Below are positions 1 to 8,000 of a stretch of 20,793 nucleotides of DNA, one piece after another. This stretch comes from an uncultured Campylobacter sp. (GTDB lineage: Bacteria; Campylobacterota; Campylobacteria; Campylobacterales; Campylobacteraceae), in NCBI RefSeq assembly GCF_905371695.1, contig NZ_CAJPMA010000023.1, positions 1-20,793 of the forward strand. Reading direction: 5' to 3'. The translations under genes were made by a program, and so were the position numbers. The notes under the pieces are model-generated. The model searched no databases. It saw nothing but the letters and a program-made list of their open reading frames with translations, and was not told the DNA's origin. Position 1 is the first letter of the stretch. Each line of letters starts with the position of its first letter.

Positions 1-240
1 GATCGCGTGATTTTTAGCGGCGCTTTCAAGAACGGAGTTAAATTTTAGCGCGCCTAGCCCCGATGCGCGCCTATATGCGTTTAGATAATCGGTAGCGCCT
101 TCGGGTAAGGATAAAATTTTAGGAGCGAGCGGTTTTTTGGCGGTTTTTAGCTTTTCGTCAAAATCCCGCTCGCAAGCGGTAAATGCTAGCGCGAAAACTA
201 GCAATGCCCAAATTTTAAGCCTTCGGGCCGGCTTTCGCAA
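1..240 (-). CDS. CAP-domain (SCP-like) lipoprotein, N-terminal part, cut by the window edge
   Basis: The first 80 residues of a protein that runs out of the window. The start chosen is TTG at 240, the first start codon after an in-frame stop and the only one that includes the whole signal; an AAGAAGG Shine-Dalgarno lies 8 bases upstream, inside the pckA 3' end, so the genes overlap by 26 bases and are probably translationally coupled. The N-terminus is basic (MRKPARRLK), then hydrophobic (about 10-20), and ends in FTAC, a lipobox with Cys23 as the likely lipidated residue. After a short linker, about residues 52-80 (YLNAYRRASGLGALKFNSVL, then ESAAKNHA) match the opening helix of the CAP/YkwD fold: N, R, GL, L, L, AA, HA spacing. 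Bacterial CAP proteins are extracytoplasmic and mostly of unknown function. No function is inferred from the neighbours. The family call is good; the TTG start is likely but unproven. Confidence 0.72.
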   Translation of the reverse strand, partial: MRKPARRLKIWALLVFALAFTACERDFDEKLKTAKKPLAPKILSLPEGATDYLNAYRRASGLGALKFNSVLESAAKNHAI

Positions 241-1792
241 ATTCTACGCCTTCTTTTACGTCTTCGTAGCGTTTAAAATTTTCGATAAACATCGCGGCTA
301 GTTTCGCGCGCGCAGCTACGTATTCGTCGGCGTTCGCCCAAGTATTAATCGGGTTTAAAAGCTTCGTTTCTACGCCCGCAAGTTCGCGCGGCACGGCGAA
401 GTTAAATTTCTCGAAATTTTCAAATTCGCACTTTTTGATGCTGCCGTCAAGGATCGCGTTTATGCACGCGCGCGTGGCTTTGATGCTCATTCGCTTGCCC
501 ACGCCGTACGCGCCGCCGCTCCAGCCTGTATTTACGAGATAGACGCTAACATTATGTTTGTCGATCTTTTCGCCCAGTAGCTTGGCGTAGACGGTCGGAT
601 GCAGCGGCATAAACGGCTCGCCGAAGCACGCGCTAAATGTCGCCACGGGCTCTGTGATACCGCGCTCGGTGCCCGCGACTTTGGCCGTGTATCCGCTTAG
701 GAAATAATACATCGCCTGCTCTTTGGTTAGCTTTGCGACCGGCGGCAAAACGCCGAACGCGTCGGCGCTTAAAAAGATGATGTTTTTAGGATGTCCCGCT
801 TGAAGGTCTGGTTTGTGGTTTGCGATATGCTCGATAGGGTAGCTGACGCGCGTATTCTCGGTCTTGCTGCCGTCTTTGTAGTCCACGACGCCGTCCGCGC
901 CAATCACGACGTTTTCAAGTAGCGCGTCTCGCGTAATCGCGCCGTAAATTTCAGGCTCGCTGTTAGGATCTAAATTTATGCACTTCGCGTAGCAGCCGCC
1001 CTCGAAATTAAACACGCCCGTATCGTCCCAGCCGTGCTCGTCATCGCCGATTAGCGCGCGGTTATGGTCGGTAGAAAGCGTCGTTTTGCCCGTGCCGCTT
1101 AGACCGAAGAATAGCGCCGTGTCGCCCTCTTTACCCACGTTTGCCGAGCAGTGCATGCTTAGCTTGCCCTCAAGCGGCAGCCAATAATTCATCATTGAAA
1201 AAATTCCTTTTTTCATCTCGCCGCCGTACCACGTACCGCCGATCACCGCGACGTTTTCCTCGACGTTAAATATTACGAATACTTCGGAATTTAGCCCCTG
1301 CTCTTTCCACTCGTCGTTTACGCATTTGCACGCGTTATAAACCACGAAATCGGGGCTAAATTTTGCTAGCTCAGCCTCGCTTGGACGGATAAACATATTT
1401 TTTACGAAATGCGCCTGCCACGCGACTTCGGTTACGAAGCGGACGGATTTTTTGCTAGCCGCACTCGCTCCGCAAAAAGCGTCTTGGACGTAAATTTCCT
1501 TACCGCTTAACTGCGTTTTTGCCTTGGCTAAAAGTTTATCGAAGAGCTCTTTCGTTATAGGCTTATTTACCTTGCCCCAGGCGATGTATTTTTGGCTCGG
1601 ATCTTGCTTTACGAAATATTTGTCTTTCGGGCTTCGACCCGTAAAAATTCCCGTATCTACGGCAAACGTGCCGTTACTCGTTACTCTGCCTTCGTTGCCC
1701 CTCTTTTCGTGCTCAAAGAGCTCGTCGTAGCTTAGGTTGTGATAGATTTTTTTAACGTCTTTTAAACCAAGCTTGTCTAGTTCGTTTACCAT
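215..1792 (-). CDS. pckA: Phosphoenolpyruvate carboxykinase (ATP)
   Basis: Cytoplasmic enzyme that interconverts oxaloacetate + ATP and PEP + CO2 + ADP, the entry to gluconeogenesis; in the other direction it can fix CO2 into oxaloacetate. The 525 residues match the usual 520-540 of the ATP-dependent family. Visible signatures are the substrate-binding GRSPKDK near residue 52, the P-loop GLSGTGKTT at 230-238, the following metal-binding IGDDEHGWDD around 248-257, and TRVSYPIEHI near 314-323. The ATG at 1792 is preceded by AAAGGA six bases upstream. It sits 18 bases after oadB and after oadA, so three oxaloacetate-handling proteins come from one transcript. C. jejuni also has pckA next to a pycB-like gene (from memory, Cj0932c/Cj0933c). 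No missing catalytic residue was noticed. Confidence 0.98.
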   Translation of the reverse strand: MVNELDKLGLKDVKKIYHNLSYDELFEHEKRGNEGRVTSNGTFAVDTGIFTGRSPKDKYFVKQDPSQKYIAWGKVNKPITKELFDKLLAKAKTQLSGKEIYVQDAFCGASAASKKSVRFVTEVAWQAHFVKNMFIRPSEAELAKFSPDFVVYNACKCVNDEWKEQGLNSEVFVIFNVEENVAVIGGTWYGGEMKKGIFSMMNYWLPLEGKLSMHCSANVGKEGDTALFFGLSGTGKTTLSTDHNRALIGDDEHGWDDTGVFNFEGGCYAKCINLDPNSEPEIYGAITRDALLENVVIGADGVVDYKDGSKTENTRVSYPIEHIANHKPDLQAGHPKNIIFLSADAFGVLPPVAKLTKEQAMYYFLSGYTAKVAGTERGITEPVATFSACFGEPFMPLHPTVYAKLLGEKIDKHNVSVYLVNTGWSGGAYGVGKRMSIKATRACINAILDGSIKKCEFENFEKFNFAVPRELAGVETKLLNPINTWANADEYVAARAKLAAMFIENFKRYEDVKEGVEFAKAGPKA

Positions 1793-1810
1793 CGTTAATC
1801 CTTTCGTAGT

Positions 1811-3127
1811 TTATTTAAATATCGATAAAAGCACGCCTGCCGCTACCGCCGAGCCGATCACGCCAGCGACGTTGGGACCCATCGCGTGCATCAAAAGCAT
1901 GTTGGTAGGATCTTCTTTTACGCCCTCTTTATTAGCCACGCGCGCGGCCATAGGCACGGCGCTCACGCCCGCGGCGCCGATTAGCGGATTAATCTTATCC
2001 TTGCTAAATTTATTCATCAGTTTCGCCATTAGCACCCCGCCAGCCGTTCCTATCGCAAACGCGATTAGCCCGAGCGCTAAAATTCCGAGCGTATTAGCTA
2101 CTAAAAATTTCTCCGCCGCAAGTTTAGAGCCTACCGAAAGCCCTAGAAAAATCGTAACTATATTAATCAAAGAATTTTGCATCGTGTCGCTTAAACGCTC
2201 CACTACGCCGCACTCTCTAACTAAATTCCCAAACGCTAACGCGCCTATTAGCGGCGTGGCGTCTGGCAAAATCAGCACGCAAAGCATAAGTACCGTAATA
2301 GGAAAAATTATCTTCTCGCGCTTGCTAACTCGGCGTAGCTGCACCATGCGAATTTGACGCTCGGACTTAGTAGTAAGCGCTCTCATAATAGGAGGCTGAA
2401 TGATCGGCACCAGCGCCATATAAGAATACGCCGCCACGGCGATGGCTCCTAGTAGATCAGGCGCCAAGCGAGAGGCTAGAAATATCGCCGTAGGACCGTC
2501 CGCTCCGCCTATTATACCGATCGAGGCGGCGTCTGCGAGCGAGAAATTAAAAAGATCGGTGTATTGCGAAAGAGCTAGCGCCCCTATTAGCGTAGCGAAA
2601 ATCCCAAGCTGCGCCGCGCCGCCTAGCATAGCGGTTTTTGGGTTTGCGATAAGCGGACCGAAGTCCGTCATCGCGCCCACGCCCATAAAAATAATTAGCG
2701 GAAACAGACCGCTTTGAATGCCGAAATTATAAATTATGCCCAAAAAGCCGTTAGGTCCGGCGATTTCTGCGATCGGGATATTAGCTAGTAATCCGCCAAA
2801 GCCGATAGGTAGCAGTAAAAGCGGCTCAAAACCCTTTTTAATCGCCAGATAAAACAGCAAAAAACAGACGAAAAACATAATAATCCGTCCGCCGCTTTGC
2901 GTAAATTTCGACAGCTCATGCCCCGCGCCGTCTTTCAAACCGTCGGTCGGATTTAAAAAGGCGTTAACGCCCGTCGTCTTATAAAAGCTAGTAAAAAGCT
3001 CGCTCATAGATTTGGGGCTATATTGCGCCTTTTCGTTTTGAGAGGGCTCGTTAGCGTTTACGCCGCAAAAAGAGCCCAAAAAGAGCGCGAAAAATATAGA
3101 AAATAAAAATTTCCCCGCAAATTTCAT
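1811..3127 (-). CDS. oadB: Oxaloacetate decarboxylase beta subunit, Na+-translocating
   Basis: Integral membrane subunit of the sodium-pump decarboxylases. It decarboxylates carboxybiotin carried by the alpha subunit and exports Na+. The residues shown to matter in Klebsiella OadB (D203, Y229, N373, G377, S382, R389) all appear here at a constant offset of seven: D210 in GGADGPTA, Y236 in AAYSYMALVP, then N380, G384, S389 and R396 in NPLIGAAGVSAVPMAAR. The pump chemistry therefore looks intact. The protein has 438 residues and many hydrophobic segments. Before the first conserved membrane segment (about residue 81) there is an extension of about 80 residues that starts with a signal-peptide-like stretch (1-25, ending VNANE). 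The start ATG at 3127 lies four bases after the oadA stop, with AGGA upstream inside the oadA end. The related beta subunits of methylmalonyl-CoA and glutaconyl-CoA decarboxylase are alternatives, but the alpha partner points to oxaloacetate. Confidence 0.95.
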   Translation of the reverse strand: MKFAGKFLFSIFFALFLGSFCGVNANEPSQNEKAQYSPKSMSELFTSFYKTTGVNAFLNPTDGLKDGAGHELSKFTQSGGRIIMFFVCFLLFYLAIKKGFEPLLLLPIGFGGLLANIPIAEIAGPNGFLGIIYNFGIQSGLFPLIIFMGVGAMTDFGPLIANPKTAMLGGAAQLGIFATLIGALALSQYTDLFNFSLADAASIGIIGGADGPTAIFLASRLAPDLLGAIAVAAYSYMALVPIIQPPIMRALTTKSERQIRMVQLRRVSKREKIIFPITVLMLCVLILPDATPLIGALAFGNLVRECGVVERLSDTMQNSLINIVTIFLGLSVGSKLAAEKFLVANTLGILALGLIAFAIGTAGGVLMAKLMNKFSKDKINPLIGAAGVSAVPMAARVANKEGVKEDPTNMLLMHAMGPNVAGVIGSAVAAGVLLSIFK

Positions 3128-3131
3128 ATAT

Positions 3132-4946
3132 TTACATCCTGGCTAAAATTTGTCCGTTTTCTACGCTTTGACCCTGCGAAACCTCGATACTAGCGATAAC
3201 GCCGTCGTTTGGAGCCGGAATTTCTATCTCCATTTTCATAGCTTCCAGCACGAAAACGGCTTGCCCTTTTTTGACGCTATCGCCCGCTTTTACCAAAATT
3301 TTATGCACGACGCCCGGTAAGCTAGCCGTTACGGCTTCGCTACTCGCGTCGGAATTCACGCTTACGGCGGATGCTTGCGGCGCGGCGCCCGCAGGCGTTA
3401 CGCTTTTTATCTCGATATCGTCGCTAAAACCCTCGCTAACCTCGACGTTGTAGCGACTGCCGTTCACTACGACGCTATATCTGCCGCTTTGAGCGCAAGC
3501 GGCCGTCTGCGCGCGGGGGGCGGCGGCTTTGGCGGTCGCGTCTATTTTTCGCACGTTTACCTTCGCTTCGCCCTTTAAAAACGCGATACCCTTCTCTTTA
3601 CACGCCGCGGCGATGAAAATATTTTCGTCCGTTACCGCGATACCCTCGTCTTCCAAAATTTTACGCGTATGCGCTAGCGATTTGCTCTCGTCGCGGTCGG
3701 CGATATCAAGAGCGTGCTCGGTAGTAGGGCTTAGTTTCAGCTGCTCGCCGGCGAGCTTTACTATTTCGCTATCGGGCGCGACGGGCGTCTTACCGAAGTA
3801 GCCGAGCACCATTTTACCGTAGCCCTCGGCGATCTTTTTCCAAGGACCGAACATTACGTTATTAAACGCCTGTTGGAAATAAAACTGACTCACCGGCGTT
3901 ACGGACGTGCCGTAGCCGCCTTTTTCGACGACCTCCCGCATCGCTAAAATCACTTCCGGGAATTTTTCTAAAATATTATTATCGCGCATCATTTGCGTAT
4001 TTGCCGTTAGCGCGCCGCCCGGCATCGGACTAAACGGGATAAGCGGGCTTACTTGCGTAGCCTCGGGCGGCGTAAAGTAGTCTTTTAAGCAATCGTTAAG
4101 AGCGCTTTCGTATTTTAAAATTTTCTCTTCGCTAAGCCCGCCTAGGTCGAATTTTCCGCCCTTTACGGCGTGGAGCATAGTTAAAATATCAGGCTGGCTA
4201 GTGCCGCCGCTAACGGGACTCGCGGCCAAATCTATACCGTCCGCTCCCGCTTCCAGCGCGGCTAAATAGCATGCCACGCTAACGCCCGCCGTTTCGTGCG
4301 TATGAAGCCTAATATGGGTATTTTCGGGAAGAAGATTGCGAGCCATTTTGATAGTTTCGTATACTTTTTGCGGGCTACTCGTACCGCTGGCGTCTTTAAA
4401 GCAAACGCTGTCGTAAGGTATGCCCGCGTCTAAAATTTCGCGTAAAATTCTCTCGTAAAACGCCACGTCGTGCGCTCCGACGCAGTTTGGCGGTAGATCC
4501 ATCATAGTAACTACCACTTCGTGCTTAAGCCCGTGCGCCACGATGCGTTCGCCCGAGTATTTTAAATTTTCCACGTCGTTTAGCGCGTCGAAGTTTCGTA
4601 TCGTAGTCGTGCCGTGCTTTTTAAACATTTTAGCGTGCAGATCGATTAGCTCGCGGCTACCCGTATCTAGCGTTACGGTATTTACGCCGCGCGAGAGGGT
4701 TTGTAAATTCGCCTGCGCGCCGACGATTCGACGAAATTCGTCCATCATCGCAAACGCGTCTTCGTTCAAATAAAAGTAAAGGCTTTGAAACCTCGCTCCG
4801 CCGCCGAATTCAAAGTGCGTTATCCCCGCTTCTTTCGCCGCTTCTACCGCGGGGAAAAAGTCCCGCGCCAATACGCGCGCGCCGTAAACCGACTGGAACC
4901 CGTCGCGAAACGTCGTATCCATAACGTCGATAAATTTTTTTGCCAT
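3132..4946 (-). CDS. oadA: Oxaloacetate decarboxylase alpha subunit / pyruvate carboxylase subunit B-like, biotin carrier
   Basis: Cytoplasmic carboxyltransferase with its own biotin carrier; it moves a carboxyl group between oxaloacetate/pyruvate and biotin. The HMGL-like TIM barrel covers about residues 1-290, with DTTFRDG at 10-16, the metal-bridging lysine K184 in VCFKDASG, and the metal histidines H215 and H217 in RLHTHE. The conserved carboxylase region follows to about 470, then an Ala/Ser-rich linker and a biotinyl domain at about 540-604 with biotin-lysine K571 in EAMKME. No biotin carboxylase domain is present. At 604 residues it fits both OadA and the Campylobacter PycB type. With oadB four bases downstream and oadG upstream, the Na+-pump role is favoured, but the protein could also serve a separate PycA. 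The start ATG at 4946 has AGGG six bases upstream. Confidence 0.92.
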   Translation of the reverse strand: MAKKFIDVMDTTFRDGFQSVYGARVLARDFFPAVEAAKEAGITHFEFGGGARFQSLYFYLNEDAFAMMDEFRRIVGAQANLQTLSRGVNTVTLDTGSRELIDLHAKMFKKHGTTTIRNFDALNDVENLKYSGERIVAHGLKHEVVVTMMDLPPNCVGAHDVAFYERILREILDAGIPYDSVCFKDASGTSSPQKVYETIKMARNLLPENTHIRLHTHETAGVSVACYLAALEAGADGIDLAASPVSGGTSQPDILTMLHAVKGGKFDLGGLSEEKILKYESALNDCLKDYFTPPEATQVSPLIPFSPMPGGALTANTQMMRDNNILEKFPEVILAMREVVEKGGYGTSVTPVSQFYFQQAFNNVMFGPWKKIAEGYGKMVLGYFGKTPVAPDSEIVKLAGEQLKLSPTTEHALDIADRDESKSLAHTRKILEDEGIAVTDENIFIAAACKEKGIAFLKGEAKVNVRKIDATAKAAAPRAQTAACAQSGRYSVVVNGSRYNVEVSEGFSDDIEIKSVTPAGAAPQASAVSVNSDASSEAVTASLPGVVHKILVKAGDSVKKGQAVFVLEAMKMEIEIPAPNDGVIASIEVSQGQSVENGQILARM

Positions 4947-5014
4947 TTTTCGCCCTTTTTTAAAATTTAGTCGCTAATAGCGATTTTATCTTTATTTAGA
5001 TTAATGAGCCTTTA
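4947..5014 (-). promoter_or_regulatory. 68-base gap before oadA with small hairpin and promoter-like AT-rich stretch
   Basis: This is the only sizeable gap in the minus-strand gene train. It contains a five-pair hairpin, TCGCT-AAT-AGCGA at 4971-4983, and on the minus strand a TAAAAT element (4983-4988) in AT-rich DNA that could be a -10 box. No convincing -35 is seen, which is usual for Campylobacter sigma-70 promoters. The hairpin has no U-run after it, so termination is not indicated. An internal promoter for oadA-oadB-pckA is possible but is only inferred. Confidence 0.3.
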
Positions 5015-6421
5015 TTATTTGCTAATTTCGTAAAAAAACGTTACTTTTTTACTCTCGCCCGGCGCTAATGCGAATTTCCAGCTAACCTCGCCCCGCTCGC
5101 TTACGCTAGTCTCTTTGGGTGAATTTTGCATTTTAACGCTTACCTTTTCGTGCGACGAGACGGGTACGCGCTCGACTAACTCGATATTTTGCGCCTGTTT
5201 CGAGCCGTTTTTAATTTCGTATTCATAAGCTTGCAAGCTCGATGTTTTCGAGCTAAAAAACGAATCTTTGCTAAAATTTTTAACGCGCGTTTTTTTAACG
5301 CTAATTAAGGAATTTTTGCCGAAATACGCAGTATTTTCCTCGCCCGCCGCCGCGCTAAAATTCGTAGCTCCGCGGTTTGCTCCGCCGATAAAAATTTTGG
5401 CTCGCGCGCTTTGTACGTCGCGCTCGGGCGTAAATTTAGCCCTCGTAAAAGCGCTCGCGCTCGCGTAACCGTCGATTAAAACGTCGAATTTCGCATCTAG
5501 GCTTTGCTCGTCGAATTTAAACGATTTATTCTCGTAGGCTTTTAAATTTACGCCCGTAATCTGCCACGCGCGCCAGATCGCGCCCTCGAAATTTTGAGCG
5601 CCCGCGACCGCAAATTTTAACGATTTTTTTACCGCCCTGCTATCTATCGCGTCCTTTGCCGCAGAATAGGCCTCAAACGAAGCCGCCTTCTCTTTGCGCT
5701 CGCCGCCATCGTAAATCGGATAAAACGGGCTCGGAGCCAAAGCGGACGAATATGCGAACGGATATAAGAAAATATCTAAATTTTTAAGGTCGGCGTTAAG
5801 CGGATTAGTTACGTTTAGGCTTTGCGTAATCTTTATCTTTCCCGCCGCGACGTCAGCGTCTACCGCGCTTTCAAAACTCGGCGCGAAATCGGCCGGATAC
5901 GATACGCCGGCGTTTTTAGGCTCGCACGAAAATTTTATATCAAGCCGTCTAAACGCCCTGGGTTTTTCGTAGGGCATTTTTTGCGTAAAATCGTCGATTA
6001 GCGCGTTTTGCGCGTTTATCTCGCGTAAATTTTTTAGCGCGATCTCGTAAAATTTTTCGCTCTCGCTTTCAAGCTCGCCTATCTTCGCCGCAGGCGAAAA
6101 TTTAGCCAAAAAGTCCTTTTTTTGCATTAGCGCGTCGCGCCTAGCTTCTAAATTTTTAAGTTCCGAATTTTGAGCTTTAAAATCCTCAAAGTCCTTATCG
6201 TGCGCGATCTCCTCTTTATTTAGCGTTAAATTTTCAAGCTCGCAAGAGGCGCTTACGTCTATCTCGTTTTCGTCTGCGTCAAAAGGCAAATTTAGACTAA
6301 ATTCGCTTTTTTGCCCCTCTAAATTTTGGCGCAAAAACGCCGCATTTTGATAAATTTCAAGACTATTTTGTCCCGCGTAAACCGCCGCCGCGCTAAACGC
6401 TGCGAAAACCAAACGTTTCAA
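5015..6421 (-). CDS. Secreted DUF4139 (COG5316-type) protein with coiled coil
   Basis: 468 residues, function unknown. The N-terminus MKRLVFAAFSAAAVYA is a good Sec signal peptide with cleavage near AYA-GQ, so the protein should act in the periplasm or at the envelope. An N-terminal beta-rich region (about 20-75, DUF4140-like) is followed by a charged, probably coiled-coil stretch (about 75-150, rich in K/E/L), then the long beta-rich DUF4139 region to the end; the last 70 residues (EYEIKNGSKQ, ERVPVS, WKFALAPGESKKVTFFYEI) are the clearest family match. The start is TTG at 6421, sharing TTGA with the oadG stop and preceded by AGAAAGGA, so it is coupled to oadG. It lies between the gamma and alpha genes of the decarboxylase, which is unexpected for an unrelated protein; a role in that complex or in transport is only a guess. 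Confidence 0.85.
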   Translation of the reverse strand: MKRLVFAAFSAAAVYAGQNSLEIYQNAAFLRQNLEGQKSEFSLNLPFDADENEIDVSASCELENLTLNKEEIAHDKDFEDFKAQNSELKNLEARRDALMQKKDFLAKFSPAAKIGELESESEKFYEIALKNLREINAQNALIDDFTQKMPYEKPRAFRRLDIKFSCEPKNAGVSYPADFAPSFESAVDADVAAGKIKITQSLNVTNPLNADLKNLDIFLYPFAYSSALAPSPFYPIYDGGERKEKAASFEAYSAAKDAIDSRAVKKSLKFAVAGAQNFEGAIWRAWQITGVNLKAYENKSFKFDEQSLDAKFDVLIDGYASASAFTRAKFTPERDVQSARAKIFIGGANRGATNFSAAAGEENTAYFGKNSLISVKKTRVKNFSKDSFFSSKTSSLQAYEYEIKNGSKQAQNIELVERVPVSSHEKVSVKMQNSPKETSVSERGEVSWKFALAPGESKKVTFFYEISK

Positions 6422-6666
6422 ATTTTATCCTTTCTAAAATGCGTAATCGCCGCCGTAATCGCCGCGATAACCCCGTCGTTTGCGCTATTTTGCGCGGAAG
6501 CTGACGAAATTTTAGCGCCCGCGCCTTGCTTCTCTTCCGGCCAAAACGCGTCTAAAATTTTGCCTTGAATTTTTAAGACGTAGACCATTAGCATTAAAAA
6601 TAAGAACACGCTCGCCATTCCCAACGCCATAAATTTAAACCCTTCGGCGATTAAGTTTACTTCCAT
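6418..6666 (-). CDS. oadG: Oxaloacetate decarboxylase gamma subunit (OadG family)
   Basis: Small membrane subunit (82 residues, typical size) that in the Na+ decarboxylases joins alpha to beta and helps assembly. A short N-terminal segment (MEVNLIAEGFKF) leads into one hydrophobic helix at about 13-30 (MALGMASVFLFLMLMVYVLK), which is the family pattern, followed by a soluble tail rich in Ala/Ser and charged residues. In OadG the C-terminal tail contacts alpha and contributes to metal binding; here the tail ends AITHFRKDKI, with a single histidine. The start ATG at 6666 is seven bases after the dctM-like stop, with GAGGA just upstream. The stop overlaps the TTG start of the DUF4139 gene. The call rests on length, topology and the presence of oadA and oadB in the same operon. 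Confidence 0.85.
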   Translation of the reverse strand: MEVNLIAEGFKFMALGMASVFLFLMLMVYVLKIQGKILDAFWPEEKQGAGAKISSASAQNSANDGVIAAITAAITHFRKDKI

Positions 6667-6673
6667 CTTATCC

Positions 6674-7999
6674 TCACTTCATCAAAACGTAGCAAAATAC
6701 CGCAAGTACGCAAATTTGAATTAAAATAAACGGCACGACGCCCTTATAAATCGCGCTCGTCTTAATCTCGGGCGGAGCGACGGAGCGCAAGAAAAATAGG
6801 CTAAACCCGAACGGCGGCGTAAGAAACGAAGTTTGTAAATTCATCGCGATTAATATCGCAAAATACACCGGATTTATGCCTAAATTCGCGGCGATCGGCG
6901 CTAAAATCGGCAATACGATATATGAAATTTCAACAAAATCTATAAAAAATCCCAGCACGAAAATAGCGAGCATACTAAAAATCAAAAATCCCCATTTTTC
7001 GCCCGGCAGCTCGGTCATAAATCTCTCTACGATCTCGTCGCCGCCCGTATAGCTAAACACCATCGAAAACGCCGTCGCGCCGACTAATATCGTAAACACG
7101 AGCGCCGTGGTTTTTACGCTCTCGTCAAGCGCCTCTTTTATCATAGAAAACGAAAACGTGCGGTAAAAAAACGACAAAACGATCGCGCCGACGCAACCGA
7201 ACGCCGAACTCTCGGTCGGCGTAGCCATGCCCGCGAATATCGAGCCGAGAACCAGCAGCACCAAAATAAGCGGCGGCAAAACGTCGCCCAGCGCCCTTAA
7301 AATTTGCCTAAATTTACTCTCGTCCGCACCGCTCGTAACCGCAGGCGCGCAGCTAGGCTTTAAATAAGCTACGACCAAAATATAAAGGACGTAAGCGCCT
7401 ACTAGCGCAAGTCCGGGTACGAACGCCTCTCTAAATAAATCGCCCACCGGGACGCCGAAAATGTCGCCTAATATAATTAGCACGATCGAAGGCGGGATAA
7501 TCTGTCCTAGCGTACCGGCCGCGCAGATCGTGCCGCAGCCCAGAGGCTGGTCGTATTTGTATTTTAGCATCACGGGCAGGCTTATTACGCCCATAGCGAC
7601 TACGCTAGCTCCCACGACGCCCGTGGACGCCGCTAGCAGAGCGCCGACTAGGACAGTGCTGATGGCTATACCGCCCCTTATCTCGCCGAAAAGCAGCGCC
7701 ATACTTTCGAGCAGCCGCTCCGCAAGGCGGGACTTTTGCAACACTACGCCCATAAATACGAATAGCGGCACGGCGATTAAAATTTTATTTTCCATTATCG
7801 AAAACACGCGGTAAGGCATAAAAGCGAACATATTTATAAATACGTCAAACCCGCCCGCTATGCCGTCGCCGTCCGCAAGGCTTTCCATTATGCCGCCGAT
7901 AAGCCCGAATATCATCGCTACCGCGCCGAAGGTAAACGCCACCGGGAAGCCGATGCCTAGCATCAAAAGCGCGGCGATAAACATAATAATGCCCGCCAT
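6674..7999 (-). CDS. TRAP transporter large permease (DctM-like)
   Basis: 441-residue integral membrane protein, the translocating subunit of a tripartite ATP-independent transporter, which uses the Na+ gradient to import organic acids caught by a periplasmic binding protein. Family features are the N-terminal membrane segment with GIGFPVAFTFG, LIAVPLFVFMGVVLQKS near 70-90, GGIAISTVLVGALLAASTG near 107-125, and the signature GTLGQIIPPSIVLIILGD around 160-178. The loop at about 35-65 between the first and second segments is longer than in plain DctM and resembles the mannitol/chloroaromatic/keto-acid branch (COG4664). The start is ATG at 7999, one base after the small-permease stop, with AAAAGGGG upstream. 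The substrate cannot be read from the sequence; a keto- or dicarboxylic acid would suit the downstream decarboxylase. No binding-protein gene is adjacent. Confidence 0.93.
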   Translation of the reverse strand: MAGIIMFIAALLMLGIGFPVAFTFGAVAMIFGLIGGIMESLADGDGIAGGFDVFINMFAFMPYRVFSIMENKILIAVPLFVFMGVVLQKSRLAERLLESMALLFGEIRGGIAISTVLVGALLAASTGVVGASVVAMGVISLPVMLKYKYDQPLGCGTICAAGTLGQIIPPSIVLIILGDIFGVPVGDLFREAFVPGLALVGAYVLYILVVAYLKPSCAPAVTSGADESKFRQILRALGDVLPPLILVLLVLGSIFAGMATPTESSAFGCVGAIVLSFFYRTFSFSMIKEALDESVKTTALVFTILVGATAFSMVFSYTGGDEIVERFMTELPGEKWGFLIFSMLAIFVLGFFIDFVEISYIVLPILAPIAANLGINPVYFAILIAMNLQTSFLTPPFGFSLFFLRSVAPPEIKTSAIYKGVVPFILIQICVLAVFCYVLMK

Positions 8000-8000
8000 T

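Noticed and set aside
1773..2357. Long plus-strand open frame of 194 codons opposite oadB.
   Set aside because: It lies opposite clearly conserved pckA/oadB coding sequence, has low-complexity Ser/Thr/Ala/Pro/Ile composition and no ribosome site. Similar shadows occur opposite oadA, dctM, usp and pnp.
4971..4983. Hairpin before oadA as a terminator splitting the operon.
   Set aside because: It has only five pairs and no U-run on either side; a minor structure or part of a promoter region is more likely.
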